From: Williamsia deligens | GTDB taxonomy: Bacteria; Actinomycetota; Actinomycetes; Mycobacteriales; Mycobacteriaceae | Length of the DNA: 64,000 nucleotides | Assembly (NCBI RefSeq): GCF_024171765.1 | Contig: NZ_JAMTCI010000001.1 | Location: 620,001 to 684,000 of the forward strand | Direction: 5' to 3' | Shown: piece by piece, positions 8,677-19,035 of the stretch | How the letters are laid out: every line of letters starts with the position of its first letter | Position numbering within the stretch: the first letter of the stretch is position 1 | Translations under genes and position numbers: made by a program | Notes under the pieces: model-generated | What the model was told of the DNA's origin: nothing | Databases searched by the model: none | What the model saw: only the letters and a program-made list of their open reading frames with translations

Positions 8677-8739
8677 CCGGCAGGTTCTGTGCCGATCGCC
8701 CCGTAGCATGGCGGCACATCCCCCCTTCTGAGGAGTTCA

Positions 8740-10809
8740 GTGAGCGACGAGCGACCACCCGGGTCCCCGGGTCCGGGTGACGACTCGCGCCGTGACGACC
8801 CCTCGTCCGGTCGCTCCGGCCGCCTCAGTCGCGACGAGATCCTCCGCCGGCTCGAGCGTCCGTCGGACGACGTCCTGCGGGAGCCGCCGACCCGCAAGCG
8901 CATCGCCGGTGACGGTCGTCGGCGCACCGTCGCCGACCTGCTCCGTGAGATCGAGCAGCGTGAGGCCCAAGAACGTGAGGCCCAGGAACGTGAGGCGGCG
9001 GGCGCGCCTCGCGTCGACGACGCGGACCGCACCGAGACCATCCGCCCTGTGGTCGACACCCCGTCGCCGTTCCGTCCTGTCGACGAGGACTCGTCGGACA
9101 CGGCAGACGACGCACCCACCGCCGTCACGCCGGTGGTGCCGGCACCCGCCACCACGCCTCCGAGCCCGGCATCATCCCCGGCCCCCGCGCCCACCCCGAC
9201 TCGGCGCCGCAAGTCGGACCCCGCCGTGCTGCCCGCGAGCGGTTCGCGGCTCGCCCAGGCCGACCGGCGTGCCCGTCGCCGTCGCACCGCCACCACCACC
9301 GGTCGCGTCGTGCTCGCGCTGGCGTGCGTCCTGTCGCTGGTGGGAACGGGCTTCGTCTGGGGCTACCTGAAGACCACGAACGGCGGCTTCCGCACCATCG
9401 CCGCAGTCAACGGTGACGACAAGAACATCCGCAACAAGGGTGCCCAGACGGGCGATCAGACCTATCTGATCGTCGGCACCGACACCCGTGCCGGCCAGAA
9501 CGGACGCGTCGGGGCCGGCACCATCGCCGAGGCGGGGGGCGCCCGTTCGGACACCGTCATCCTGGTCAACATCCCGGCCAACCGCAGCCGCGTGGTCGCG
9601 GTCTCGTTCCCCCGCGACCTCGCCGTCGACAGACCCGAGTGCCGCAGCTGGGACAACAACACCGGCACCTACGGCACCGACCTGGTCCCCGCCGAGACCG
9701 GGGCGAAGCTCAACACCGCCTACGGCGACGGCGGCCCCGAGTGCGCGGTGAAGGTCGTCCAGCAGCTGTCGGGGCTGAGCATCAACCACTTCATCGCGAT
9801 GGACTTCTTCGGCTTCGAGCAGGTCGTGAACAAGATCGGCGGGGTGCAGGTGTGCTCCCCCACCCCGCTCTACGACTACGAGCTCGGCCAGATCCTCTCG
9901 CGCCCGGGCAAGCAGACCGTCCGCGGCTCCCGCGCGCTGAACTACGTCCGCGCCCGCACCATCGAGAGCGAGGGCAACGGCGACTACGGCCGCATCAAGC
10001 GCCAGCAGCTGTTCATGTCGTCGCTGCTGCGCGGGATGCTGTCGGGACAGGTGCTGTCGAACCCGGCGAAGCTGAACGGCATCATCAACACCTTCACCAA
10101 GTACAGCCTCGTCGACGGGATCGACACCGACAGCCTGGTCAACCTCGCCCAGTCGTTGGAGGGCCTGCAGGCGGGTCGCGTCACCTTCCTCACCATCCCG
10201 ACGGCGGGGACCACGACCGACGGCTCGAACAACGAGATCCCCCGCACGGACGACATCAACGCCATCTTCGACGCGATCATCAACGACGACCCGCTCCCCG
10301 GTGAGCAGCGGGCCGCGACGCCTCCGACGTCGTCGAGCTCGCGATCGTCGACACCGTCGACCTCGGCCACCCCCAGCGGTTCGCCCACGCCCGTCACCGC
10401 GACCGCGCAGTCGCCGGAGACCGTCGGGGTGCGGGTGCTGAACGCCACCGGCACATCGGGATTGGCCACACGGGTCTCGGACGAGATGTCCGCGAAGGGT
10501 TTCGACGTGCGCGGTGTCGCCGACGCGTCGCAGAACCAGTCCTCGACCGTCGTCCGGTTCGGCCCGGGTCAGCAGGCGGCGGCGGCCACCGTCGCCTCTC
10601 TCATCCCCGGCGCGGTGATCCAGCCCGACCGCACGGTCAAATCCGGTGTCGAGGTGTTGCTCGGCGGCGACTTCGCCGGCTCGGTGGGCGACGTGCCCGC
10701 GCAGGGATCGTCGTTGACCGTGACCCAGAATCCGCAATCCGACGAGACCGTCGAACTACCCAACGACCTGAGCGTGACGAACGGCGCGGACACCTCCTGC
10801 AACACGTGA
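8740..10809 (+). CDS. LytR-CpsA-Psr (LCP) cell-wall ligase
   Basis: A 689-residue type II membrane protein. About 185 cytoplasmic residues rich in Arg/Glu/Pro precede one transmembrane helix (about 186-210). The LCP domain follows, with catalytic-site features [21 protein letters not shown] and the Arg-rich [21 protein letters not shown] Ser/Thr linker and a LytR_C domain ([18 protein letters not shown]) end the protein. The family transfers undecaprenyl-linked glycopolymers to peptidoglycan; in mycobacteria LCP proteins attach arabinogalactan. GTG start at 8740 with GAGGAG upstream and a -10 TAGCAT near 8704. Corresponds in position to Rv0822c. Confidence 0.9.
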   Translation: MSDERPPGSPGPGDDSRRDDPSSGRSGRLSRDEILRRLERPSDDVLREPPTRKRIAGDGRRRTVADLLREIEQREAQEREAQEREAAGAPRVDDADRTETIRPVVDTPSPFRPVDEDSSDTADDAPTAVTPVVPAPATTPPSPASSPAPAPTPTRRRKSDPAVLPASGSRLAQADRRARRRRTATTTGRVVLALACVLSLVGTGFVWGYLKTTNGGFRTIAAVNGDDKNIRNKGAQTGDQTYLIVGTDTRAGQNGRVGAGTIAEAGGARSDTVILVNIPANRSRVVAVSFPRDLAVDRPECRSWDNNTGTYGTDLVPAETGAKLNTAYGDGGPECAVKVVQQLSGLSINHFIAMDFFGFEQVVNKIGGVQVCSPTPLYDYELGQILSRPGKQTVRGSRALNYVRARTIESEGNGDYGRIKRQQLFMSSLLRGMLSGQVLSNPAKLNGIINTFTKYSLVDGIDTDSLVNLAQSLEGLQAGRVTFLTIPTAGTTTDGSNNEIPRTDDINAIFDAIINDDPLPGEQRAATPPTSSSSRSSTPSTSATPSGSPTPVTATAQSPETVGVRVLNATGTSGLATRVSDEMSAKGFDVRGVADASQNQSSTVVRFGPGQQAAAATVASLIPGAVIQPDRTVKSGVEVLLGGDFAGSVGDVPAQGSSLTVTQNPQSDETVELPNDLSVTNGADTSCNT

Positions 10810-10813
10810 CCCG

Positions 10814-10868
10814 GTTCACTTCCCGTTCACCGCGGGACAACCGTCCGCTCGTCGCGAGTGAGTACCCT
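10814..10868 (+). promoter_or_regulatory. PHO box and leaderless promoter of phoU
   Basis: Two adjacent 11-bp direct units, GTTCACTTCCC (10814-10824) and GTTCACCGCGG (10825-10835), match the actinobacterial PhoP-binding PHO box. Downstream, the -10 box TACCCT (10863-10868) ends 6 nt before the phoU ATG, so the mRNA may start at the ATG, although CGGAGG in the spacer could also act as a ribosome site. phoU is therefore probably induced in phosphate starvation. Confidence 0.65.
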
Positions 10869-10874
10869 CGGAGG

Positions 10875-11540
10875 ATGCGTACCGCGTACCACGAGCAGAT
10901 GGCGGAGCTCAACGTCGTCCTGGGTCAGATGTCCGAACTCGCGGGCATGGCCATGGAGCGATCGACCCAGGCCCTGCTCCAGGCCGACCTCGCCGTCGCC
11001 GAATCCGTCATCAGTGACCACGAACAGATCGTCCGCATGTCCGCGGGCGCGGAGGAACGCGCGTTCGCCCTCCTCGCGCTCCAGGCGCCGGTCGCCGGCG
11101 ACCTCCGCGCGATCGTCAGCGGGTTCCAGATCGTCGCCGACGTCGACCGTATGGGCGCTCTCGCCCTGCACGTCGCCAAGGTCGCGCGTCGTCGTCACCC
11201 GAACAAGGCGTTGCCCGAGGAGGTCAACGGATACTTCGCCGAGATGGGCCGGCTGGCCGTGCAGATGGCCCTCAACGCGCGTGAGGTCCTCAACAACCAG
11301 GACCCGACCGCCGCGCTGCGCCTGCAGAGCGACGACGACGCCATGGACGACCTCCACCGGCACCTCTTCACCGTCCTGATGGACCGTGAGTGGAAGCACG
11401 GCGTGGCCGCCGCCGTCGACGTGACGCTGCTGGGCCGCTACTACGAGCGCTTCTCCGACCACGCCGTGCTCATCGGCCGGCGCGTGGTGTTCCAGGCGAC
11501 GGGCAAGACCCCGGAGCAGTTCGCCGACCTCGGCGCCTGA
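10875..11540 (+). CDS. phoU: PhoU phosphate-signalling protein
   Basis: A 221-residue PhoU/PhoY protein made of two three-helix bundles. Each repeat carries a metal-binding E/D-xxx-D cluster (VADVDRMG in the first half, YERFSDHA in the second). PhoU links the Pst transporter to the SenX3/PhoR-type kinase and keeps the phosphate regulon off when phosphate is plentiful. It converges on pstSCAB across a shared terminator. In M. tuberculosis the ortholog phoY2 holds the same position. Confidence 0.93.
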   Translation: MRTAYHEQMAELNVVLGQMSELAGMAMERSTQALLQADLAVAESVISDHEQIVRMSAGAEERAFALLALQAPVAGDLRAIVSGFQIVADVDRMGALALHVAKVARRRHPNKALPEEVNGYFAEMGRLAVQMALNAREVLNNQDPTAALRLQSDDDAMDDLHRHLFTVLMDREWKHGVAAAVDVTLLGRYYERFSDHAVLIGRRVVFQATGKTPEQFADLGA

Positions 11541-11556
11541 CCCACTGCCCCGCTAT

Positions 11557-11598
11557 ACGACGAAGGCCCCCACCGGATCCGGTGGGGGCCTTCGTCGT
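11557..11598. terminator. Bidirectional terminator between phoU and pstB
   Basis: A perfect palindrome of about 21 bp per arm (arm ACGACGAAGGCCCCCACCGG) between two convergent genes. The symmetry serves both strands. Confidence 0.9.
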
Positions 11599-11622
11599 CT
11601 GCGAGGATCGAGCGCGATCGAC

Positions 11623-11679
11623 CTAGCCGAAGCGGCCGGAGATGTAGTCCCCCTCCGGCGCTTCGGCCTCGGAAGTGTC
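11623..11679 (-). pseudogene. Duplicated 3' end of a pstB gene
   Basis: Just past the pstB stop, a second copy of the last codons appears: on the minus strand it reads ...GDYISGRFG followed by TAG, the same C-terminus as the intact PstB. The 23 bases at 11624-11646 are identical to 11689-11711, and matching continues with two substitutions. Upstream of the shared part the fragment reads DTSEAEAPE, which does not match the local PstB (which has NPEQKATE), so it is either a degraded tandem duplication or the remnant of a different pstB copy. It has no start of its own. Confidence 0.75.
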
Positions 11680-11687
11680 GGGTCGAT

Positions 11688-12464
<777 letters not shown>

Positions 12465-12515
12465 GTCTTCGGTCCGTTTCGATCGGGGGTGGTCGAGGGG
12501 CGGGGCGGACGCCCG

Positions 12516-13421
12516 CTATGCCTTTTTGGGCGCGAACAGCGTGGAGACGAGCTTCGCGCCGAAGTAGACGACCGCGACGAGGATCACGAGCGTCAGCGCC
12601 GCACCCCACACCTGGTCGAAGGAGTCGGAGCCGTTGTTGTACTGCTGCACCATCATCAGCGGCAGCGACTGCTGATTGCCGTCGAAGGGGTTGTTGTTGA
12701 TCGCCCTCGTGGACCCCACGAGGATCAGCACCGGTGCGGACTCGCCCATCACGCGGGCCACGGCGAGCATGACGCCGGTGACGATGCCCGACAGTGCCGT
12801 CGGCAGGACGATGGATGCGATGGTGCGCCACTTCGGCACACCGAGCGCGTAGGACGCCTCCCGCAGGTCCTGCGGGACGATCTTCAGCATCTCCTCGGTG
12901 GAGCGCACGACGATCGGGATCATCAGGAGCACCAACGCCAGCGCGACGACGAACCCGGATCGCGGCAGGCCCAGCGTGGTCCGCCACACCGAGTAGATGA
13001 ACAGGGCGGCGACGATGGACGGGACGCCCGAGAGGATGTCGACCATGAAGGTCGTGATGCGGGCCAGGACCGATCGGGCGCCGTACTCGACGAGGTAGAT
13101 CGCGACGAAGATGCCGACCGGGATGGAGATGACCGCGGCGAGCAGCGTCTGCTGCAGTGTGCCGACGATCGCGTTGAACGCACCGCCGTGCAGTTCGTCG
13201 AACTGCCACCAGCTCGCCGACAGGATCGGGTCGATCCCGCGGATGACCAGGGTGGCGATCAGCCACACCAGCGGCGCCAGCGCGATCAGCAGTGCCAGGC
13301 TCACCAGCACCAACGCGAGGTTGTCGGTGATCTTGCGCCGCAGCGTGACGGGGGTGAACCCGGCGGGTGTCCGCTTGACGGGCCCCAGGTCGGGGCGTTC
13401 GGTGGTCGTTGCGGTCATCAC
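12516..13421 (-). CDS. pstA: Phosphate ABC importer, permease PstA
   Basis: A 301-residue inner-membrane permease with six hydrophobic segments and the EAA-like loop LREASYALGVPKWRTIASIVLP that docks on PstB. Start is either GTG 13421 or ATG 13418; both overlap the pstC stop (GTGATG), indicating translational coupling. It forms the phosphate channel with PstC. Confidence 0.96.
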   Translation of the reverse strand: MMTATTTERPDLGPVKRTPAGFTPVTLRRKITDNLALVLVSLALLIALAPLVWLIATLVIRGIDPILSASWWQFDELHGGAFNAIVGTLQQTLLAAVISIPVGIFVAIYLVEYGARSVLARITTFMVDILSGVPSIVAALFIYSVWRTTLGLPRSGFVVALALVLLMIPIVVRSTEEMLKIVPQDLREASYALGVPKWRTIASIVLPTALSGIVTGVMLAVARVMGESAPVLILVGSTRAINNNPFDGNQQSLPLMMVQQYNNGSDSFDQVWGAALTLVILVAVVYFGAKLVSTLFAPKKA

Positions 13422-14506
13422 TTGGCCTTCCGGGTCACGACCGAGCGCGCGGCCGCGTTGACGACGAACGTCAGCACGAACAGCGCGAGGCCCGCGGAGA
13501 TGTAGGCGCCGGTCTTGAGCGGCGAGTCGAACTCGGCGGCGTTGTTCGCGATCTTCGTCGCGAACGTCTCACCGCTCTCCATGAGGTTGAAGTCCAGCGG
13601 ACCCGCGGTGGAGATGATGAGCAGCAGGGCCATCGTCTCGCCGAGCGCGCGACCCAGGCCGAGCATCGATCCGCTGATGTAGCCGGAGAAGCCGAAGGGC
13701 AGGACCGCCACGCGCACGACCTCCCACTTCGTCGCGCCGAGGGCGAGCGCGGCCTCGCGGTGACCCATCGGGGTCTGGACGAAGACCTCGCGGGTCACGG
13801 CGGTGATGATCGGCAGGATCATCACCGCGAGGACGACGCCACCGGTGAGCATGGTCCCGCCGGTGGACATGTTGGCCACCTGGGTGGGTTCGGTGAAGAA
13901 CGGCAGGAACGAGAGGTTCCCGACGAGCCAGGTGTTGACCGGGACGAGCGCGGGACCCAGGACGAGGATGCCCCAGAGGCCGTAGACGATCGAGGGCACC
14001 GCCGCCAACAGGTCGACCAGGTAGGTGATCGGGCCGATGAGCCGCTTCGGTGCGTACTGCGTCAGGAAGATCGAGATGCCCAGCGCGATCGGCATGGCCA
14101 GGATCAGCGCGATGACGGAGACGACGACAGTCGCGTAGAGCAGGTTGAGGATGCCGAACTGCAGCTGGTCGCCGTCGGTGACCCACGTGCCGGTGTAGGT
14201 GAAGAAGTTCTCACTGTTCTTCATCAGGGCCGGCACGGCCTGGATGATCAGGAACAGCGCGATCAGGCCGATGATCAGGGAGACCAGGACACCGGAGCCC
14301 ACCGAGAGGGTGCGGAAGACGCGATCGCCGAGGCGGGTGACCGTGCCCGATCCCTTCTCGGGGCGGTCGGCGTTGTCACCGGTGGGAGCGGGACCGGGGA
14401 TCACCCCGTCCATCGGGTCGGGTCCGCTGAGCGAGGATGTCGTCATGGATCCTTCGAGGTCGGCCGTCCGACCGGCGCGCAGGTCGCCGCCGTGCAGTTC
14501 GGTCAT
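13418..14506 (-). CDS. pstC: Phosphate ABC importer, permease PstC
   Basis: A 362-residue permease with a hydrophilic N-terminal extension of about 60 residues, then six membrane segments. The cytoplasmic loop MGHREAALALGATKWEVVRV is the ATPase contact. It pairs with PstA. The 86-bp gap to pstS contains a strong hairpin that would lower its expression relative to pstS. An internal Met (about residue 21, MTTSSLSGPD) is a possible alternative start. Confidence 0.96.
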   Translation of the reverse strand: MTELHGGDLRAGRTADLEGSMTTSSLSGPDPMDGVIPGPAPTGDNADRPEKGSGTVTRLGDRVFRTLSVGSGVLVSLIIGLIALFLIIQAVPALMKNSENFFTYTGTWVTDGDQLQFGILNLLYATVVVSVIALILAMPIALGISIFLTQYAPKRLIGPITYLVDLLAAVPSIVYGLWGILVLGPALVPVNTWLVGNLSFLPFFTEPTQVANMSTGGTMLTGGVVLAVMILPIITAVTREVFVQTPMGHREAALALGATKWEVVRVAVLPFGFSGYISGSMLGLGRALGETMALLLIISTAGPLDFNLMESGETFATKIANNAAEFDSPLKTGAYISAGLALFVLTFVVNAAARSVVTRKAK

Positions 14507-14537
14507 GTAGGGGGTCTCCCAAGTCTCTCAACCGGTA

Positions 14538-14577
14538 CCGCGGGGCCGCAATCTCGTGGAGATCGCGGGCCCCGCGG
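14538..14577 (-). terminator. Intercistronic hairpin between pstS and pstC
   Basis: CCGCGGGGCC (14538-14547) pairs with GGCCCCGCGG (14568-14577), and the pairing continues inward (ATCTC/GAGAT) with small bulges. A partial terminator here fits the usual excess of binding protein over permease. Confidence 0.75.
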
Positions 14578-14592
14578 CGTGTGTCGACGTGC

Positions 14593-15711
14593 TCAGCCGA
14601 GGGCGTTGATGGTGCCCAGCAGTGTCTGCTTGTACGAGTCGGGCAGGGCGACGTATCCGATGTCGGACAGACCGCTCTGGCCCTGGTTCACGATGGTGCT
14701 CAGCGCCGACTTCAGCACCGCACCCTTGTTGCCGGTGTAGCCCTTGGAGCACACGACCTCGTAGGTGGTGAGCAGCAGCGGCCAGGCGCCGGCGGTCTTG
14801 GTCTCGAACAGCTTGTCCGTGTCGACCTGCAGGTCCTTGCTGCCCGGGGTCTTGAACTGCACCTCGGACAGGGCCTTCGACGCGGTGTCACCGGTCAGCT
14901 CGGTGGCGCCGGAGCCGAAGTCGACCTTGGCCAGGCCCAGCTTGTTCTGCTCGGCGAAGCCCCACTCGACGTAGGTGATGGCGCCGGCGGTCTTCTTGAC
15001 GGTGTCACCGACACCGGTCGACTTGGCCGCGGCGGAGCCGCCCTGACCCTTGAAGGTCTTGTCGTGCTCGTAGGGCCAGTCGCTCTTGGCGGTGTCCTGC
15101 AGGAACCGCTGGAAGTTGTCCGTCGTGCCGGAGCTGTCGCTGCGGTGGACCGGGACGATCTTCTCGGAGGGGAGGCTCTTGCCCGGGTTGAGCGCGGCGA
15201 TGGCCGGGTCGTTCCAGGTGGTGATCTTCGAGTCGAAGATCTTCGCCAGGACGCTCGGGTTCAGGGTGAGGTCGCTGACACCGCTGAGGTTGTAGGCGAT
15301 CGCGACCGGGCCCGCGACGAGCGGGATGTGCCACGCGTCGTTGCCCGCGCAGCGGGTCTTGGCCTGCGCGGCCTCGCTCTCCTTGAGAGCCGAGTCCGAC
15401 CCGGCGAAGTCGACGTCGCCGGCGAGGAACTTCTTCACGCCGTCGCCCGAGCCGCTGCCGGTGTAGTTGAGGACGATCCCGCCGTTGCCGGAGAGCACGT
15501 CCTGGAACTTCTGGACGGCCTTCTGCTGCGCGGTGGATCCCTCGCCGCTGATCGACTGGCCGCTGAAGCTGTTGTCGGCGCTGGAGCCGCCCGACGCCGA
15601 GCCGCTCGAGTCCGCGCCGCCGCTGCAGGCAGAGAGGGTGAGAGTGGCTGCCGCGACCATGCCGACGGCGATGGCGCCGGTCCGTGTCGCCGAGCCCCTG
15701 GTGAGATTCAC
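14593..15711 (-). CDS. pstS: Phosphate-binding lipoprotein PstS
   Basis: A 372-residue lipoprotein receptor for phosphate. The GTG at 15711 is preceded by GAGGA about 8 nt upstream. Signal sequence with lipobox LSACS; then the phosphate-binding loops, including ISGEGSTAQQKAVQKFQ, LNYTGSGSGDGVKKFLAG, DFAGSDSAL and HRSDSSGTTDNFQRFL. It delivers phosphate to PstCA. The gene is expected to be PhoP-dependent because of the PHO box upstream. Confidence 0.96.
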   Translation of the reverse strand: MNLTRGSATRTGAIAVGMVAAATLTLSACSGGADSSGSASGGSSADNSFSGQSISGEGSTAQQKAVQKFQDVLSGNGGIVLNYTGSGSGDGVKKFLAGDVDFAGSDSALKESEAAQAKTRCAGNDAWHIPLVAGPVAIAYNLSGVSDLTLNPSVLAKIFDSKITTWNDPAIAALNPGKSLPSEKIVPVHRSDSSGTTDNFQRFLQDTAKSDWPYEHDKTFKGQGGSAAAKSTGVGDTVKKTAGAITYVEWGFAEQNKLGLAKVDFGSGATELTGDTASKALSEVQFKTPGSKDLQVDTDKLFETKTAGAWPLLLTTYEVVCSKGYTGNKGAVLKSALSTIVNQGQSGLSDIGYVALPDSYKQTLLGTINALG

Positions 15712-15826
15712 GCCTGAGTCCTCCGATGAGTGTGTGCCGGGAGCTGTCGTGCACCTCCCCCGCGCGATCACCCGGAGGTGATCGAGGGCAGGGGACCACC
15801 GCCCCGGTGCTGTGTGGTCGTGGAGA

Positions 15827-15881
15827 AAGCTATGGGCCGGGAGTGGACGGTCGACCGACTGTCGGTGAACGGGCGGTGAAT
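15827..15881 (-). promoter_or_regulatory. PHO box and promoter of pstSCAB
   Basis: Read leftward, 15881-15860 holds ATTCACCGCCC then GTTCACCGACA, two PHO-box units in 11-bp register. Two further 11-bp blocks follow, the last (GTCCACTCCCG, 15848-15838) again resembling the consensus. The -10 box TAGCTT lies at 15832-15827, giving a leader of roughly 110 nt to the pstS GTG. The rest of the 308-bp gap (15712-16019) shows nothing else I can name apart from a short CACCTCC/GGAGGTG pairing near 15754-15775. Confidence 0.7.
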
Positions 15882-16019
15882 TGATCCCGCCCGCACACGG
15901 CGCTCCGGCGACAGGCCGGTGAGATCGTTACCGCAGGTGACGAGGTGTTTTGCGCACCGAGCCGCCGAACGTCGGTCACGCGTGATCCGTGCCACTGCGG
16001 CCGGGCACGACGCCCGCGG

Positions 16020-16946
16020 TCAGCCGTAGGCGACGTCGATCGAGTGCCGGGTGAAGCCGAGCCGCTCGTAGGTGTGCAGCGCGGCGGTGTTGTCGCCCTC
16101 GACGTACAACTCGACGACGGTGAGCCCGAGGCGCTCGAGGTACGCGATCCCGGCCAGGGTGAGGAGTCGTCCCAATCCCCGCCCCTGGGTGCCCGTGTCG
16201 ACGCCGACGATGTAGACCTCGCCGATGGCCGGCTCGTCGTCGCCGTCGTCCTGTGTCACCGCGGGGTGGACCTTGGTCCAGTGGAAGCCGAGCAGGGTCT
16301 GCGCGTCGGATCGGTCGAACACGAGGAACAGTCCCTCGGGGTCGAACCAGTCCGACGACGTCCGGGCGGTGATCTCGTCCGGCGACCAGCCGCCCTGCTC
16401 CGGGTGCCACGCGAATGCGGCGTTGTTGACGCGCAGGATCTCCGCGTCGTCCTGTGGGCCCTCGTACGTCCGCAGCACGAGGTCGTCGGGGACCTCGAGG
16501 GCGGGCAGGGGCAGGTCGGCGTCGTTGAGCGGTCGGCGCAGGGACAGCAGCTCACGCAGCGGCTTCAGGCCCAGTGCGGCGGCGAGTGCCTGCGCCGCCG
16601 GGAGATCCCCGTGCGCCCAGATGCGGGTCGCCTCCGAGGACGCGTCGAACGCCTGCCGGATCACCTCGCGGCCGACACCGTGACCTCGGGACCCGGGGTC
16701 GACGACGGCCTCGATCATCGCGGGCTCGTCGTCGCGGCCCGGGGTGATGTTCGCGTAGCCGACGAGGTCACCGGCGTCGGAGCGGGCCACGACGTGCGTG
16801 ACACGGTCGGTGTCGATGGCGGCGACAGCCTGCTCCGACAGGCCGGCGACACCGTCGGCGCGCTCCACGCGGTCGGCGAGTTCGTGTGCGGCACGGGCGG
16901 TCTCGTCGTCGAGCGACGACAGCACCGTGGTCCCCGGCTCAGCCAC
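16020..16946 (-). CDS. mshD: Mycothiol synthase
   Basis: A 308-residue double-GNAT enzyme that acetylates Cys-GlcN-inositol, the last step of mycothiol synthesis. Both acetyl-CoA loops are visible: [19 protein letters not shown] in the N-terminal half and [19 protein letters not shown] in the C-terminal, catalytic half. The ending [19 protein letters not shown] is characteristic. It overlaps the end of glnR by 8 bp, the same pairing as Rv0818-Rv0819. Its presence confirms an actinobacterium that uses mycothiol. Confidence 0.95.
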   Translation of the reverse strand: MAEPGTTVLSSLDDETARAAHELADRVERADGVAGLSEQAVAAIDTDRVTHVVARSDAGDLVGYANITPGRDDEPAMIEAVVDPGSRGHGVGREVIRQAFDASSEATRIWAHGDLPAAQALAAALGLKPLRELLSLRRPLNDADLPLPALEVPDDLVLRTYEGPQDDAEILRVNNAAFAWHPEQGGWSPDEITARTSSDWFDPEGLFLVFDRSDAQTLLGFHWTKVHPAVTQDDGDDEPAIGEVYIVGVDTGTQGRGLGRLLTLAGIAYLERLGLTVVELYVEGDNTAALHTYERLGFTRHSIDVAYG

Positions 16947-17709
16947 CGTTGCTCATCGATCGCAGTTCGTCGTCGAGATCGTCACCGGGATCGGGGAAGT
17001 CGTCGTCGAGGTCGTCGGCGGACTCGGCGCTGTCACGGCCCCGCGACGGCCGGACCGCCTTGTACCCGACATTGCGCACCGTGCCGATGAGCGACTCGTG
17101 CTCGGCGCCGAGCTTGGCGCGCAGACGACGGACGTGGACGTCGACGGTGCGAGTGCCGCCGAAGAAGTCGTACCCCCAGACCTCCTGCAGCAGTTGAGCT
17201 CTGGTGAACACCCGGCCGGCGTTCTGCGCGAGGTACTTGAGGAGCTCGAACTCCTTGTAGGTCAGATCGAGCGGACGACCGCGCAGACGGGCGGTGTAGG
17301 TGCCCTCGTCGATGACGAGTTCACCCAGCGACACCTTGCCCGCGGCCTCCTCGGTGTCACCGGCGCGGCTGCGCACGACGAGCAGTCGCAGGCGCGCGTC
17401 GAGTTCGGCCGGGCCGATGGTCGGCAGCAGGAAGTCGTCGAGACCCCACTCGGCGTTGACGGCCACCAGGCCACCCTCGGTGAGCACCGCGACGACGGGG
17501 ACCGATGCCCCGGTGCTGCCCAGGAGGCGACACAGTCCGCGGGCGGCGGCGAGGTCGGTACGGGCGTCGACGATGGCGATGTCGGCGTTGCCGGCCTCCA
17601 TGAGCGACGAGACCTCGGTGGGCGCGACGCGCACCGTGTGGGCCAGCAGTGCCAGCGACGGCACCACCGACTCGGGCGCAGGATCGGCCGTCAGCAACAA
17701 GAGATCCAT
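16939..17709 (-). CDS. glnR: GlnR-type orphan response regulator
   Basis: 256 residues: a receiver-like domain (1-110, with an Asp in IVDARTDL but without the full acidic pocket) and an OmpR winged helix (about 125-225, [40 protein letters not shown]). A long acidic tail ([17 protein letters not shown]) follows. In Mycobacteriales GlnR has no partner kinase and turns on nitrogen assimilation genes. The position next to mshD matches Rv0818. It is divergent from lmeA. Confidence 0.88.
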   Translation of the reverse strand: MDLLLLTADPAPESVVPSLALLAHTVRVAPTEVSSLMEAGNADIAIVDARTDLAAARGLCRLLGSTGASVPVVAVLTEGGLVAVNAEWGLDDFLLPTIGPAELDARLRLLVVRSRAGDTEEAAGKVSLGELVIDEGTYTARLRGRPLDLTYKEFELLKYLAQNAGRVFTRAQLLQEVWGYDFFGGTRTVDVHVRRLRAKLGAEHESLIGTVRNVGYKAVRPSRGRDSAESADDLDDDFPDPGDDLDDELRSMSNGG

Positions 17710-17837
17710 GGAATCTCCGATCTGCGGCGACGGTCTCTCATATGTGTAACCTGCAACGTCGACGGTGCAGAGTTGTTCGGAAGAATACCGCCTGTACCTC
17801 GAAGGCCTCGTATCGGCGGCGCAGGAACGGAGGCGAT

Positions 17838-18755
17838 GTGGTCCGCACCCGTCGCCACAGGCCCCGCCTCCGTACGGCTGTCTGGGTCCCGATCGTCGTC
17901 GTCCTCCTGGTCGCCGCGGGCGCTCTCGGCACCGACACCGCCATCGCGATCAACGCCGAGCGCAGCCTCGCTCGAGCCTTCATGCACCCGACGAACGGCA
18001 ACCGCGGCCTCCCGTTCGAGCCCGAGGTCACCATCTCCGGATTCCCCGCGTTCCGCTCAGTCGCCGATGGCCGGTACTCCTCGATCGGCATCACAGCGCG
18101 TGCGGTCCCCGTGTACGCCGCCGGCTCGTGCAGGGTGGCGGACCCCTGCCACGCCGACCTCCGCACACGACTCGGTGACGTCCGGGTCGACAGGGCGTCG
18201 ATCTCGGACCCGTTCCCCCAGGGCGCTGTGTTCATGGAGGTCGGCGCTGCGACAGCGTCGACCACCCTCGACTCCGTCGCGATGGGACGCCTCCTGGAGA
18301 TCGATGACCTGACCGTCAACACCCCGGCGCCCGAGGGAAAGGCAGGCGGGGGCGGACCCCAGGACGGACTGCTGAGCCGCACGTCGGGCGTCCTGCTCAC
18401 CGGCAGCGTGTCGCCCGGCCCCCAGCGTCCGAAACAGAAGGTCAGCGTGACCGTCGACCTCTCGGTGGTCGACGGCGCACTGCGCCTCACCGCGACCGGC
18501 TTCTACGACGGGCCCGAGGAGCACTCCGCCACCACGGTCGCGGAGAAAGACCGCCGGGCTGTGCTCGATCAGTTCTCGGCCACCATCGCCAACCTCCCGA
18601 TGGCGTGGGGCGCGACCGCGACGTCTGCCAGGAGCAGCGGTAGCGACATCATGATCGAGGGCACCCCGCACAGTCAGACCTGGGACCCCGGCCTGTTCCT
18701 GATCGCACAGAAGGTGCAGGTCGCCACCATGTACACCACCGCCCTCCCCCGTTGA
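17838..18755 (+). CDS. lmeA: LmeA-like DUF2993 envelope protein
   Basis: A 305-residue exported protein with an N-terminal anchor ([19 protein letters not shown]) and a DUF2993 domain. M. smegmatis LmeA, a member of this family, binds phospholipid and controls mannan length in lipomannan and lipoarabinomannan. The DUF2993 hallmarks here are [20 protein letters not shown] and [12 protein letters not shown] at 17838 with CGGAGG 4 nt upstream. Position equals Rv0817c. The thioredoxin-like thiX gene that follows in M. tuberculosis is missing here. Confidence 0.82.
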   Translation: MVRTRRHRPRLRTAVWVPIVVVLLVAAGALGTDTAIAINAERSLARAFMHPTNGNRGLPFEPEVTISGFPAFRSVADGRYSSIGITARAVPVYAAGSCRVADPCHADLRTRLGDVRVDRASISDPFPQGAVFMEVGAATASTTLDSVAMGRLLEIDDLTVNTPAPEGKAGGGGPQDGLLSRTSGVLLTGSVSPGPQRPKQKVSVTVDLSVVDGALRLTATGFYDGPEEHSATTVAEKDRRAVLDQFSATIANLPMAWGATATSARSSGSDIMIEGTPHSQTWDPGLFLIAQKVQVATMYTTALPR

Positions 18756-18772
18756 GGGCCGGTGAGCTTTGT

Positions 18773-18778
18773 TACCCT
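18773..18778 (+). promoter_or_regulatory. -10 box for the leaderless leader peptide
   Basis: TACCCT ends 6 nt before the leader ATG at 18785. The same hexamer and spacing precede phoU. Confidence 0.6.
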
Positions 18779-18784
18779 CGGCCC

Positions 18785-18865
18785 ATGCAGTCGCGTCGTG
18801 AGTACCTGCTCACCCGCCGCCGGGCGATCGATTTCTGTCGATTCGCCACCTGCTGCTGTCGCTGA
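18785..18865 (+). CDS. Polycysteine leader peptide (26 aa) upstream of cysA2
   Basis: A 26-codon frame, ATG 18785 to TGA 18863-18865, with no ribosome site and a leaderless-type -10 box. It begins MQSRREYLL and ends FCRFATCCCR: four Cys codons, three consecutive, just before the stop. Leaderless short ORFs ending in cysteine tracts are known in mycobacteria as cysteine-responsive attenuators of sulfur genes: ribosomes stall at the Cys codons when Cys-tRNA is low and open the downstream ribosome site. The next gene, a sulfurtransferase, fits that role exactly. Confidence 0.82.
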   Translation: MQSRREYLLTRRRAIDFCRFATCCCR

Positions 18866-19035
18866 CACCGGTCCGCGACGCGCAGCCGTCTCGCGACCGT
18901 CCGAGCTGACGGTCTGATCTCCCTCACCGTCCGCCGTGTCGGTCCCGTGTGCTCCGCGCTCCTCGTCGCGATCCCGATGCACCGGCACGTTCCACATCTC
19001 GTACATCGATTGTCGTTCCCTTCGAAAGGACCACC
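18866..19035 (+). promoter_or_regulatory. Probable cysteine-responsive attenuator region
   Basis: The 170 bp between the leader-peptide stop and the cysA2 ATG. It holds a stem GACCGTC/GACGGTC (18895-18901 with 18908-18914) 30 nt after the stop and ends in GAAAGGA, the ribosome site of cysA2. How the stem sequesters that site is not clear by eye. Confidence 0.5.

Noticed and set aside
15745-15780. Hairpin in the pstS leader (CACCTCC/GGAGGTG)
   Set aside because: Short and imperfect; may mask nothing and is not at the ribosome site.
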